Shown: in pieces, positions 31,256 through 40,951 of the stretch
Layout of the letters: every line of letters begins with the position of its first letter
Numbering within the stretch: the stretch's first letter is position 1
Source of the DNA: Phymatolithon calcareum
Taxonomy: Eukaryota > Rhodophyta > Florideophyceae > Hapalidiales
Direction: 5' to 3'
Assembly: GCA_977006965.1 (NCBI GenBank)
Contig: OZ345383.1
Location: forward strand, 1,798,001 to 1,862,000
Length of the DNA stretch: 64,000 nucleotides
The notes under the pieces: generated by a model
The model's input: only the letters and a program-made list of their open reading frames with translations
What the model was told of the DNA's origin: nothing
The model's database searches: none
Translations under genes and position numbers: made by a program

Positions 31256-32386
31256 ATGGCTTCAACAGGAATCGCAGGTGCTATAAGGGAAGCGACAGAC
31301 GCTGCCGGAGGAATGCAATCCGCAGTCGCCATAGCCACTAATCCCAACACTGATATTGCTGAACGTCCCGATGCTGTCCCGGGAATTATCTTGAGCGTGA
31401 CCTACGACGAAGCGGTGACCAAGGGGTGTAAAATGCAAGGAATACGACCCCGTGGAAGGAAAGGTGCATTTGTTGAAGTGAAAACATCTGCAAAGGGTAC
31501 GCACAAGTACCTTCCTGCGCGCCCTCTCCGCGGTCCGTTCCAACAACAGTCCATCTTTGCGCCCCCGTTTGCCGGAGCAGCGGCAGATGGCACTACCCTG
31601 CAACGGCAGGACCAGATTATTTTTCCTGTTATCGACAGGATCCTGGCAAAACCTCTGACTGTTCCTAGCCAGTTCGTTGAACGTGTGGTCCATTCTGACT
31701 GGTTCACGAACGAGAATGCATTGGGTCCACTGGCCAGGAAGCTGGAAGACCTTCTCAATCGAAATGATGTCCAAGCGAAGCTCGGAACGCTAACCACGGA
31801 TCAAGCTAATGTGCAAGAATTCGACGCACTCCTATCCCTAGCCCAATACGAAGACGGTAGAGAGGGTGATATTGGCTGGCTTGGGTCGCCACGTTTGCCA
31901 GAACAGCTCTACCGAGCGTTACAATTGCGCGTGTCAGCGAAAGACGAAGCTCAATGGGAATGTCCCCCGGAGGAGGACCTCCCAATGATCGAGCAAATCA
32001 GAGGAATTGAAGACTTTGCTACGACCGCTAGAAGCATTTCAAAAGATATGGCAATGCCGGAAAATGACACCGGCAGCGCCAGTAGTGTTGGAAGAGACTG
32101 GAAGGCAATGGATAACGTTGCCAAACGTATCCGACAGCTAAAAACAACAATCCAACCTGATGGCGGCCGGCCCTGGAATGACCTATGCTTGGCCATAGGC
32201 TTCGGAGACCTGGATGAAATCATGACGATGATCACTGAACAACGACGAGAACGGGAGCTACAACGCGCGTTATGGCCGGAGCTTCAGAGGGCGCGATCCG
32301 GGGTGCAGGAAGAGACCCCGCCGCTGGATTGTCACACCCTACCTTTGTTCTCCGCCGAGAACCGAAAGATGATGAGTCACGTCTGA
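31256..32386 (+). CDS. gag-like ORF 1a of the DIRS-order element
   Basis: 376 codons from ATG (MASTGIAGAIREATDAAGG). It has no recognisable domain. It is rich in charged residues in its second half and contains RPRGRKGAFVEVKTSAKG and IEQIRGIEDFATTARSI. Its last 115 bp overlap the next ORF (32272-33576) in another frame; together the two have the size expected for a gag precursor, so they may be one protein joined by frameshifting or one broken by an indel in the overlap. Assignment rests on position before RT. Confidence 0.6.
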   Translation: MASTGIAGAIREATDAAGGMQSAVAIATNPNTDIAERPDAVPGIILSVTYDEAVTKGCKMQGIRPRGRKGAFVEVKTSAKGTHKYLPARPLRGPFQQQSIFAPPFAGAAADGTTLQRQDQIIFPVIDRILAKPLTVPSQFVERVVHSDWFTNENALGPLARKLEDLLNRNDVQAKLGTLTTDQANVQEFDALLSLAQYEDGREGDIGWLGSPRLPEQLYRALQLRVSAKDEAQWECPPEEDLPMIEQIRGIEDFATTARSISKDMAMPENDTGSASSVGRDWKAMDNVAKRIRQLKTTIQPDGGRPWNDLCLAIGFGDLDEIMTMITEQRRERELQRALWPELQRARSGVQEETPPLDCHTLPLFSAENRKMMSHV

Positions 32387-33576
32387 ACGACGGAGAGACT
32401 GCGGAACTCGAGGGCTACTTACGCAGAAAGGAAACGACAAAGATAGACATATCGAAGGTGCGGCTATTGACAGAGGCCACCGGCGAAACACTAAACGCAC
32501 TGCAAGTTGGCGGTCCCGACTCCTTCCCTGCTACCGGGAAGGACTTTGTCTGCACGATGTTTGAGGAGCTAAACCAGGAGAACTCCCTGAGACTGATTCC
32601 AAAGGTGGCAATAGCTAAGCTTCTGAAACTACGATTCCGAGAGAGCGACCGATTCAGATACGAGTTTTTTGGAGGGCTCGTCTTCAAGGATCGTTCTAAT
32701 GCTATGCCAGGCTATGCGACGGTGAAATTGGCAACTCGAGACCGGCTCACACGCAATCAAAGGGAACACAGGCGGATCAATGTTAAAACAATCGGGCAGC
32801 TGTGGGATGTTATTGAAGGGGTTTCTCTGGCCGCAAGAAAACTCTATCACCCCTCGGTGTTTTCTTGGGTAGGAGTCATCGATCTAGGTCTGCGCCTCAA
32901 GAACGCATACATGGAACACGGCGGAGAAGCAAGCGTGAAAGGTCTGTTTCGTGCCTTCACTGTTCGCATGGAGGAACACGCCGCAGACGTACGGAAAAGG
33001 GCGAACAATGAACAAGTAGATGTTCCACCCCTTATAAAGTGGGGCCCGAGGTCAAAAATCGTATTTAATAACGTCTTGGAGGCTGCAAAGCACATGTGCA
33101 TGACGACATATCACAGCGCGAGAATGGGAGAAACCGTTAGGAGCGGTGAGACGGTGCTCGGGACAGCGATTACTCAACCAGAGGGCATCGATGCGTACGG
33201 CCGCGTCCAGTCATACAAACGGAAGTTCGGGGAAGCACACGAGCTGCAGGGACGAAGAGGGCAGAAGATTCCGACGCCTATCACCACACCGCAGCCACTG
33301 TCTCAGAACGTTTCAGTCGCAGCGGCGGCACCGAAGGGAGCCCAAACTAGACGAGAGAGACCAGCTACTAAGCGCCAGAGATTGCAGGCCCTTCCATGCT
33401 TCAAATGCAACCACATGGGACACAAGCTAGCGGAATGCATGGCAGAGAACTGGTGCCATATTCCAGAGAGCTGGCCTCCACGCATTCAAGAGGTCGCAAA
33501 ACAGGCACAAGAAGCAGCTGAAGTGCGAGTGCGCTACCAGAAAACACAGGCGAGGCCAGTCGCATCGCGAAGTTGA
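32272..33576 (+). CDS. gag-like ORF 1b with zinc knuckle, DIRS-order element
   Basis: Open for 434 codons; the region unique to this frame starts near 32390. It has a helical central part (FRYEFFGGLVFKDRSN, INVKTIGQLWDVIEG, PSVFSWVGVIDLGLRLK) and ends with a basic stretch TRRERPATKRQRLQ followed by CFKCNHMGHKLAEC, a CCHC zinc knuckle as in retroelement nucleocapsid regions. This supports a gag role in packaging element RNA. The 33577-34092 interval behind it has only short frames. Confidence 0.7.
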   Translation: MAGASEGAIRGAGRDPAAGLSHPTFVLRREPKDDESRLNDGETAELEGYLRRKETTKIDISKVRLLTEATGETLNALQVGGPDSFPATGKDFVCTMFEELNQENSLRLIPKVAIAKLLKLRFRESDRFRYEFFGGLVFKDRSNAMPGYATVKLATRDRLTRNQREHRRINVKTIGQLWDVIEGVSLAARKLYHPSVFSWVGVIDLGLRLKNAYMEHGGEASVKGLFRAFTVRMEEHAADVRKRANNEQVDVPPLIKWGPRSKIVFNNVLEAAKHMCMTTYHSARMGETVRSGETVLGTAITQPEGIDAYGRVQSYKRKFGEAHELQGRRGQKIPTPITTPQPLSQNVSVAAAAPKGAQTRRERPATKRQRLQALPCFKCNHMGHKLAECMAENWCHIPESWPPRIQEVAKQAQEAAEVRVRYQKTQARPVASRS

Positions 33577-34092
33577 CTAACCGAGCACAAGCGGTCAGGT
33601 GACCGTGGAGCGCCTGTGGAGGACACGGCGCAGCCGCAAGCACTAAAACTTCTCGAGAACAAAGAAGAGACCCAAACAGAAATGAAAACCTTGGCAAATT
33701 GTTGAGAAGCAACGGAAAACCTATTGCAAGATACAGTGCCAAATACTGAGGGGCGAAATACACATTCAGAATGTGGAGCCGCACTATCAATTCTTGGCAT
33801 ACGAATCACTGAAACACACACCGGCGTCCCGCGGGACACAGAACTAGAGAACATCGAATGGGATCAGGGTGAGCAGGCTCGAGAAGCAACTGATCCTGGC
33901 TTGGATGCCTTCCAGGAATACGACACATAAAATGAGGACGACAACCTCCGAAACTCACGAGGGGCAAAGTCCCAAGTTAATCTCGATACAGTACCTCAAA
34001 CTTGGCGCACGGTTTCGCTAGTGGACGGAAACCTCACGGCACGTGTACGGCGATACCCTACGAGAAGATATTGACGGGGAGGATACTTTCTC

Positions 34093-35400
34093 GTGCCACT
34101 CGAAGAGGCAAACGGAGTGCACCCTAGGGACAGGAAGCTACCTCCCGGGCCACAAGCCCTGTTGACACCGAACCCCAGAAACCCGCTACCTGCCCCGCGT
34201 GAACTGGCTAAGGAAGTCGAAGATAATCTTCCCTCGTGGAGGCACTGCTTCACGGAGGCTGCAATTAGCCGTTTTGAGGCTTCCAGAAGCCGAGTGGACA
34301 GAGATGATGAACAGGAGAGACCCAAAAACTCGACACACAAGAGAAGAGCTATACTCGGGAAGCCACACTCGGAGGTCCGCATCGGCTTCGACGAATACAA
34401 TCCATTGGCTATCAAAGTTTTGAAGGCCGGATTCACACTGGACCTAACAGAAGAAAAGGTGCCAAAAATTCGGGTGGCAGAACCTGCGGCACGACATAAC
34501 TGGGGATTCAATGCACAAAAACTCAGAGAAGACAGACTCGAGATCAGATAGCCTGACAGGGAGCTTGTAGCATTCTTGAAGTGGGAGTTCTATGACTATT
34601 CACCTAGCACTCCCCCTTTTTGCACCTTTTCACCGCACCAGAAAAAGTCTTGGGATGCGGGAAGGAAATTCAACAACATTTTGGAAGATGAGGTAAACAG
34701 AGGCTCGATTGGAAAAGCACACGACCACCCCCCGTCCGTGCCAATCCAAGTCGCAGCCGGTAGTTTAGAGAAAGAAGGTGACGATTCCTTGCGTTTGGTG
34801 TGGAACGCGAGCTGGCCAGCGGACGGCACTCACGCGATTTCTGTCAAGATTGGGGAAGATAACTGGATGCCAGTGTCATCCAACGCGAACACTCGCCTGC
34901 CACACTATTTGGAATTCGAATGGGGATCTATCGAAGCAAACAATGAGGTGCTTGCTATTTTGGCGCATGGCGCGAGGCATACCGGCATGAAGCTCATGTG
35001 CACCACGATAGACCTCAAAAAATGGTTCCGGCAGTTGGCCACCTGCGAAAGCGAAAAGTGGAAAACCGTCCTCTATGCGCTAGGCGGACTCCGAGAAGAC
35101 TATCGCATGCAAATGGGGCGCTCCTCATCTGCACACTCTGCACAAAGAGTAACGTTTCTAGTTGCAGAACTAATCGAGAGAACAGCACGGGAAGAGGAAT
35201 GGGGTTTTTCCCGCGACAAACACATCAACATACGGCAATTGGACGAGTTGAGAAAGCAAGAAGAATGGAGGCGAGGACGGTGTGAAAAATTCCCGGATGA
35301 TCCGAGGTAATATGGCGTCGTGGTGTTGACCACATTCCAGGATGATATAACTATTTTTGTCATTGGCGAGATAGCGGCACAAACCCGAGAGATGGAATAA
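34093..35400 (+). pseudogene. Reverse transcriptase of the DIRS-order element, with in-frame stops
   Basis: A single frame runs from 34093 through TAG (34549), TAA (35308) and TAA (about 35395). It carries a long N-terminal region ending AARHNWGFNAQKLRED, then MKLMCTTIDLKKWFRQL with the first catalytic Asp, and after the second stop VLTTFQDDITIF, the FxDD equivalent of YxDD. Apart from the stops the key Asp residues remain. Mutations are few, so the element is not very old. A different frame carries the RNase H that follows. Confidence 0.75.
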
Positions 35401-35558
35401 GGAGAGTCCCGGCAGATGTCTACGAATTTCCTCTAAGCGAGAAACCTGAAGCAAATCAGCCATTCTCACAGCAGTTCTCATCAATAGGGGCAGTCTACGA
35501 TACTAGGGACCTCGAAAACATTGAGTGCAGGCCCCGAGACTCCAAGATTCAAAAGTTC

Positions 35559-36374
35559 ATGGAGATGATAAAGGAAATGGAAGATAAGAAAGGAAGGCCC
35601 ATCCCGCTGCTTCAACTCCAAGAATTTGCAGGCCTCCATCACTTCATCTCCCGCTTCGTTGATAATGGAAACTTTCTCTGCAACAATGCATACAGAAGCC
35701 TCCGCGTGCAGCCAAACACGATAGTAGCGGCTGGAATCATAAGCAACGCATGGATTAAGGACGCGCAATGTATGCTATCACAGTTTCACAAAGGTAAACT
35801 ACCGCCAATAAAGAAAAACCCGATATTCCTGCATGCAGGTTTGGAAGGAGCAAACTCCAATGCGAGCGGAGGGATGGAAGGAGGATGGGGAGTCTGTGTC
35901 ATGGGCAATATCTCGTATGGTATGTGGAGCCCAAAAATCCGTCAGGCGTTATCCGACGAAGTGATATCAATATCGCCCCTCGAGCTACTCACGATTGCAA
36001 TAGCCCTCCATGTTGCGTTTAAAGCAAAACTGATACATGCTCGTATGCGCGTAACCTTCCGAAATGACAACGAAAGCGCATGGGACCCAGTGAACTCCGG
36101 TCGGGCATACTCAGCAACAATGCTCGAGGCGCTACGAATTGTGAAAAAGGCCGAGAAAAGGCTTGATATTACAATAAGAATGCACCACATATCTGGCGAG
36201 AAGAACGAAATAGCGGACAACCTCAGTCGCTCTCGTGTTAAAAGAGCCATTGAATGCGCCGAAAAAGTATGGTATGTTAAGCGCATCGCCCCGCCAAGGG
36301 CGCTTGGCATTTGTTCAGAGAGGATAATTGAAGCTGGACGCTCGGTAGGACACGAAGTAGCAAAAAGAGCATGA
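35559..36374 (+). CDS. RNase H domain and downstream part of the DIRS-order pol
   Basis: 271 codons open. It begins with the RT thumb (LQLQEFAGLHHFISRF), then an RNase H-like fold: NSNASGGMEGGWGV where TDAS is usual (first Asp is Asn), ISPLELLTI with the Glu, RNDNESAW with the second Asp, and MHHISGEKNEIADNLSR with the last Asp. The Asp-to-Asn change at the first position could abolish activity. It is in a different frame from the RT, so pol as a whole is broken. Confidence 0.7.
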   Translation: MEMIKEMEDKKGRPIPLLQLQEFAGLHHFISRFVDNGNFLCNNAYRSLRVQPNTIVAAGIISNAWIKDAQCMLSQFHKGKLPPIKKNPIFLHAGLEGANSNASGGMEGGWGVCVMGNISYGMWSPKIRQALSDEVISISPLELLTIAIALHVAFKAKLIHARMRVTFRNDNESAWDPVNSGRAYSATMLEALRIVKKAEKRLDITIRMHHISGEKNEIADNLSRSRVKRAIECAEKVWYVKRIAPPRALGICSERIIEAGRSVGHEVAKRA

Positions 36375-36553
36375 AAATGTAGGAAGACTAAAACCAAAAA
36401 GTTCCTGTCTTTGTTTTAACCGATCAAAATGTGTATGATCAGCGGCCCCACCAGTCGGAATAAATATCATCACTCCCCAACTAGACAGCCTTCAGAAGAA
36501 GTCAACCCAAAGCAGGAGGCCCACGAACAAGCCTCCCCCATTGATTCCAAAAA

Positions 36554-37831
36554 ATGACAAGGGCAGCACGAGGCCGCGGTCAACGAAGACGATTTGAAAT
36601 CAGAACCGGAGATGCAAGAGCACGAGGGACAGGAGCTGCGGTACAAAGGAGAATAGCCTCCAGGACTCGGGACAGGGTGACAATTCTAGGTCGCTTAGAA
36701 GCGCTCACAGCCGAGGCAGGAGCAAAGGGACATGCGATTGGAACTATAAGAACAGCATCCTCGCAGGTATCGTACTGGAAAGAGTTCTGTTCGGTGAAAG
36801 GAATTGACCAAATAAGTTTCGGGATACTTCGAAGAGGACACACCAGACCCTCTATGGAACAACTGAATGCGGAGATCTCAACACTTGCAGAGTTTGCGAC
36901 GTACATTGTATACCATCCCCGGAAGCCGGGCCGACGCATGAACACAGCTCAATACGCGGAACAGGTGATATCTACAGTAAGAACTTACTATGCTGCGAAC
37001 GTAGGGCGTCGGCCCGGTCTGAGAGATGGGACAGTGGGAATTAACAAATTGGATCTGGTCTTAAAAGGTCTACACAAAATAAGTCCAAGCCATACAGCGC
37101 CTCGACTTCCAATCCTGCCGCAGCACCTGCGAGCTGTACGGGCAGTTATGGATCTCAGGAACGAACAACTTCATAGAGTTCTATGGGCTCTGTGGCTCTG
37201 CCAGTGGCAGGGGGTGCTACGGAGCGGAGACCTTATTCGCGGAAAGAAAGAGAAGGGCAAAGAATGGGACGCAAGGCACGAAACGCATCGCGGAAGACTA
37301 ACGGTAGGCATTGGCAGATATATCCACGGACGAGTCATGGGCGCGCGTGTGGGCATCAAGCTGAAACCAAACAAAACAGACCCGAGCGGGGAGACGGGAG
37401 CAGTGAAGATATTCATCTTAGATGACGAAGACTCGTCTCTGTCGGCGGCCCGCGCCATAAGAGATATGCTGGAAGGAGACCAAGTGCAGTGCGAGGACTC
37501 AAAAATACCTTTGTTTCGGAATCCGCTGACTGGAGCCGAGGTCACCTATGACGAATCAAGAACAGCCCTAAAAAGATTTCTCTCAATGGCAGGGCTTCCC
37601 TCGCTTGCAACCGGTGTCCACTCTCTGCGGATAGGCGGTGTAACGATGTACGCAAATGTACCAGAAGGAGGAGATCTCGTGGCAGGATTCATGGGACTGT
37701 GGACCTCACATGCACGGAAAAGGTACATGTGGGCAAGCAGCTGTAGAATCGACTCCGTCGGGATGATTGTCGCACGACAGTCATCAGTGCAGCTCGCGGA
37801 AAGGAAGGGACCGGTTGGGTTCTATTCGTAA
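36554..37831 (+). CDS. Tyrosine recombinase of the DIRS-order element (intact)
   Basis: 425 codons from ATG 36554. Basic N-terminus (ARGRGQRRRFEIR), helical core-binding part (IRTASSQVSYWKEF), then the catalytic domain with Arg223 in QGVLRSGDLI, a Lys in the beta-hairpin region (GIKLKPNKTD, about 269-274), His356 and Arg359 in VHSLRIGG, Trp383 in GLWTSHARKR and the nucleophile Tyr391 in RYMWAS. The R-K-H-R-H/W-Y set is thus complete. In DIRS-order elements this enzyme replaces integrase and inserts a circular DNA intermediate without target duplication. It is the only undamaged enzyme in the element. Confidence 0.85.
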   Translation: MTRAARGRGQRRRFEIRTGDARARGTGAAVQRRIASRTRDRVTILGRLEALTAEAGAKGHAIGTIRTASSQVSYWKEFCSVKGIDQISFGILRRGHTRPSMEQLNAEISTLAEFATYIVYHPRKPGRRMNTAQYAEQVISTVRTYYAANVGRRPGLRDGTVGINKLDLVLKGLHKISPSHTAPRLPILPQHLRAVRAVMDLRNEQLHRVLWALWLCQWQGVLRSGDLIRGKKEKGKEWDARHETHRGRLTVGIGRYIHGRVMGARVGIKLKPNKTDPSGETGAVKIFILDDEDSSLSAARAIRDMLEGDQVQCEDSKIPLFRNPLTGAEVTYDESRTALKRFLSMAGLPSLATGVHSLRIGGVTMYANVPEGGDLVAGFMGLWTSHARKRYMWASSCRIDSVGMIVARQSSVQLAERKGPVGFYS

Positions 37832-37877
37832 GCATCTTTGAGATAGTCGAGGGGTGTTCTGGCAAAACGGAAGAGGG

Positions 37878-38037
37878 GGTTGAGCAAACTGGCGATTGCC
37901 AGAATTCGTCTGCTATGTACGGATTGCTTACAGTACAGATCATCTGTAAGCACTGTCGGGGCTGTAAATGCTACACCCAACCCAGACGGCTCCGTCGACC
38001 ACAATCAAATGTGGGTGCACGGCAATAACGACGATTA
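37878..38037 (+). repeat. Split direct repeat B1
   Basis: 160-bp copy of B2 (38394-38555) lying just behind the recombinase stop. It contains CCAGACGGCTCCGTCGACC. It differs from B2 at only a handful of sites. Confidence 0.85.
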
Positions 38038-38263
38038 AATGTTGCTTTAATCTCGGCTTGGCTAGGTTGGTGAATTAAAGTTGGTTTTGATCAGTCGTTT
38101 TTCTCACACGCACACCGCAACAAAAAACGGGTGACCGTACCGTATTTTGAGCATTAGCCTTCTTGTAGGTCCCGCAATTAGTGTCGGCACACGTGTGCAT
38201 GTCATGCACCAATATAGAGTCCTGTGCGCCGAACGGCGAGGGGCACTGACTGCAAGAGCTCGC

Positions 38264-38311
38264 AACGAGGGCGGCGAATGCCCATCGTCGGACGTAATAG
38301 GGTCAGACAAA
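38264..38311 (+). repeat. Split direct repeat A2
   Basis: Copy of the left terminus A1. It lies between B1 and B2 as expected if replication uses the internal A2/B1 block to complete the ends. Confidence 0.85.
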
Positions 38312-38393
38312 AAAATTTCCCGCCCGCCGCACCCTACAGTTGACAAGGAGAACCCCGTAAAAACGGGGCATGCCTGGCTCTAGGCAGCATCTG

Positions 38394-38555
38394 GGTTGAG
38401 CAAACTGACGATTGCCAGAATTCGTCTGCTATATACGGATTGCTTACAGTACAGATCATTTGTAAGCACTCTCGGGGTTGTAAATGCTACACCCAACCCA
38501 GACGGCTCCGTCGACCACAATCAAATGTGGGTGCACGGCAATAACGACGATTAAA
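38394..38555 (+). repeat. Split direct repeat B2 (right terminus of DIRS-order element)
   Basis: Direct repeat of B1. Directly after its end (AACGACGATTAAA), the gypsy family B tail resumes (CACGCTTCGAGTGCATGGGG, compare 11226-11245), which fixes the right boundary. Confidence 0.85.
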
Positions 38556-38579
38556 ACACGCTTCGAGTGCATGGGGCTC

Positions 38580-39032
38580 TGTAGACTCGCAATGTTGCAG
38601 GAGTGTAATGAGGGACATTTACACTCTTTGTGATATCATAACGCATCTGCCCATTTGAAACGGCGATCCTGATTGCACCTTAGACAGGGCATCGCATGAC
38701 AGAATTGTCAACCGGCTGAGGGGTTAGACATCGGCGTCCTCTTGCAACTGATTGCTTCTATGTCATCCCTAGGGATGATATAGCAGCTTTGATAGGGCAC
38801 TCGTACGAAATTCTTATTTTCCACTTGTTTCTCAGCCGGTTGACAAGCGTGTTGTGCACCGTACTCTCGGGATGACAATCGCCCTCAGGCCATGATATTC
38901 GGACCTCGGCTGCGCCTCGGTTGAATATCATGCCCTCGGGCTCATGTCATTCCTCGCAGCCGGTGCACAACCCACACATATCACCCATTACAAGATAAAC
39001 CCTACCTCCTCTTTTCACTCCCAGTGATTACA
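38580..39032 (+). repeat. 3' LTR of gypsy family B with a palindromic insertion
   Basis: It starts TGTAGACTCG and ends CCCAGTGATTACA. Similarity to 26482-26661 runs from both sides up to about 38704 and from about 38975; the middle is the inserted palindromic element. It is followed by GAGC, which repeats the GAGC before the 5' LTR. Confidence 0.8.
38705..38971. mobile_element. MITE-like palindromic element inside an LTR (double hairpin)
   Basis: TTGTCAACCGGCTGAG (38705-38720) is the reverse complement of 38831-38846. A second palindrome has GTTGTGCACCG at 38851-38861 and its complement at 38961-38971, with an inner inverted pair CATGATATTC/GAATATCATG. The outer ends TTGTCAACCGGCTG and, reversed, TTGTGCACCGGCTG also match at 12 of 14. 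It looks like two hairpin elements of one family inserted side by side or a nested pair. It encodes nothing. Confidence 0.75.
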
Positions 39033-39690
39033 GAGCGAACGTACCGCGAGGCAAAAAGCAGCTGGACCGGATCGTGATTCTTCTGTTTGCCGAAGAGCCG
39101 TTGACATCCATGCAAAGAGCCTGGACCTTCTACATATTGCTTGCCGTGCAAGGTCGGCCAAACCTCGCGCGAGGATTCTTTGTCCAGCCTTATCGTCTCT
39201 GCAATGAAGAGATATGCTCTGACTGACATAACTCCTCACAGAAGGATATTGGCCTTCCTTTCGTAGGCCAACTCCAAGCTAACGCTCCAACTATAGTTTT
39301 CCCTCCTGTTTAATTCCCTTCTTCAAAGCCACAAGATCTACTGGCGTGAGATGAATTCGAGACTTTCGTGGGCTCGAGATGACGGGTAAGCTAAGAGGCA
39401 TCATCATTTCGGTGGATGCTTTCCTCCTCACAGTAGTTTTCTGTAGTTCTATTCATAGATCATTTATGGTATATAAAACAATGTAGTAGACCCCAAGTAG
39501 CAAGGTCACGAACACCGACGTCCACATAAATCATCGACAGCTGATACCGAGAGAGACATCCATCGCCGACTGGTAGATCGGTTTGTCGACCAACAATGGC
39601 CAAGTAAACCTTCTTCTTCATTCTAACCTTCACACGCGAACCAGGCTCTCACGGCCAGCGCCATGGCGACGCCTAGTGTTACAGCTTCTA
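39033..39690. other. Non-coding, no supported gene
   Basis: Between the gypsy 3' LTR and a LINE RT fragment. Two overlapping minus-strand frames near 39002-39239 partly run into the LTR and look accidental. Confidence 0.4.
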
Positions 39691-39699
39691 CAGATGGCA

Positions 39700-40150
39700 T
39701 ATTCTCCGAAGCAATGCTACTTACCCCTGAGGATAGCTGCAGTTTCGTGAAAGCCACGATCCTAAGAGCCGTCCAGCTTGGCTACCGGCCTAAAGATTGG
39801 AATAAGGCACTGGTGGTTCCAATATAAGAAAGGAAACGCAACCACACCAAGAAGCAACAGACCGATTTCTCTATTATCGCACGCTCGCAAAATAATTGAA
39901 TCAGCAGTTCACAAACTGATCCGGAAAGACTAAATATTCAGCAAATCCCAAATGGGATTCCGGCCAAAGAAAGGAACGGTAAGGGCCCTCCTCCGTTACA
40001 GAGCAGCCGTGAGACAAGGAAGGAGCGCAAAAGCCGTGCTTGACGTAAAGTCAACATACGATCGAGTCCCAAGAGGGGGATACTTGATGATTTTATTTTG
40101 AGAGCTTAACCTTGGAGTAACGGGAAAGCTCTTGCGATATTCTCTAAACT
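39700..40150 (+). pseudogene. LINE reverse transcriptase fragment 1 (fingers and first Asp)
   Basis: Broken frames read LRAVQLGYRPKDWNKALVVPI, then NRPISLLSHARKIIESAVHK, QMGFRPKKGTVRALLRYRAA and KAVLDVKSTYDRVPR, the canonical order of LINE RT motifs up to the first catalytic Asp (here in LDVKSTYDRV). Stops and shifts interrupt it. The following palm motifs are absent here; a separate RT fragment with GVPQGSP lies at 41780-42728. Confidence 0.7.
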
Positions 40151-40231
40151 AAAGTCCTCTGGCTACTCAAAACGTTCTTCATTCGTAATTCTCTCCCAAC
40201 AAGAGCTCCTGTGAGTCTCTTGCACTCAAAC

Positions 40232-40951
40232 TCAATTTCTGTACTCATCTTCGACGACGCAAGAGTACTTTGTGAGTCGACTAGATCGATCACTGCGGTA
40301 ATCCCACAGTAGGCACTCAGTACTGATTTTCTCCAAAAGGGATGCTCGGTTCAATGTCAACCTTTGGCTCCTTAAGCGTGTTGTTCTTTCCCCTATGTAA
40401 AGGATCCCTGGTAGCTTGCCTTCAATAGGAATCTTCATTGATCTACCTTCCTCTTCCTTTTCCCATACATTAGTTGTTTTTTCTCTACTCCTCTTCTTCG
40501 TGACAGATCGCTCGTGGGCTTTCTTAATGGCTTGTCGCAAGTCTTCATAAATCTTGAGATATTCAATATCCTTCATTGCTTCCTTTATGTCGTCATCTCT
40601 TCCAAACTATTCTTTTGCTTCTTCAATGCGCTTTTTGTGTCTTACCAGGCTTAATGCAAACCTTTCTCCTTGATGACGTCTCCTCATCTTTGGTGCTCCC
40701 AGTTGGAACAGAACTCGCATTCGATCCAAGCGATGTTCGGCATATTTTCCGAATACATTCTTGTAGAACAAGCCCTCTGCCGACTCGATTGCCGAGAGCA
40801 ATGGATTTGTCATTTGACTCACGTGCAGGGATCGGAACAATGCCATTGCCAGCGATTGGAGAAAAAGATACAATACCCAATGCGGAGGGCGTCTCACACG
40901 GAGATGCAATGCGAATTCCAATACTGGTAGTCGTAGAAATCCTAATTGCAA
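40232..40951 (-). pseudogene. Unrecognised ORF, 240 codons with a single in-frame TAG
   Basis: Two open stretches, 40607-40951 and 40232-40576, lie in the same minus-strand frame and are separated only by a TAG at about 40604-40606. Joined, they read as a basic helical protein (LSAIESAEGLFYKNVFGKY, MRRRHQGERFALSLVRHKKR, then MKDIEYLKIYEDLRQAIKKA and TKKRSREKTTNVWEKEEE). I do not recognise it. It could be a retroelement ORF1 or a host gene fragment; one nonsense codon in an otherwise open frame suggests recent decay. Confidence 0.4.

Larger units (their letters stand above)
30797..38555 (+). mobile_element. DIRS-order (Ngaro/PAT-type) retrotransposon with split direct repeats
   Basis: The termini follow the A1-ORFs-B1-A2-B2 plan. 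A1 is 30797-30844 and A2 is 38264-38311 (both begin AACGAGGGCGGCGAATGCCC). B1 is 37878-38037 and B2 is 38394-38555 (both begin GGTTGAGCAAACTG and end AACGACGATTAAA). Between them are two overlapping gag-like ORFs, RT, RNase H and a tyrosine recombinase in the same orientation. There is no LTR and no integrase. No methyltransferase domain was recognised, which favours Ngaro-type over DIRS1/PAT. It sits inside gypsy family B copy 2. Confidence 0.9.
26482..39032 (+). mobile_element. Gypsy family B element, copy 2, with nested insertions
   Basis: 5' LTR 26482-26661, gag, protease, RT, RNase H, integrase up to 30796, a nested DIRS-order element (30797-38555), then the pre-LTR tail (38556-38579, with ATGGGGCTC) and 3' LTR (38580-39032). 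GAGC flanks both outer ends (26478-26481 and 39033-39036), consistent with the short target duplication of gypsy elements. Comparison with the copy ending at 11222 shows that about 230 bp encoding the chromodomain are missing at the nested insertion. All ORFs are decayed. Confidence 0.85.
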
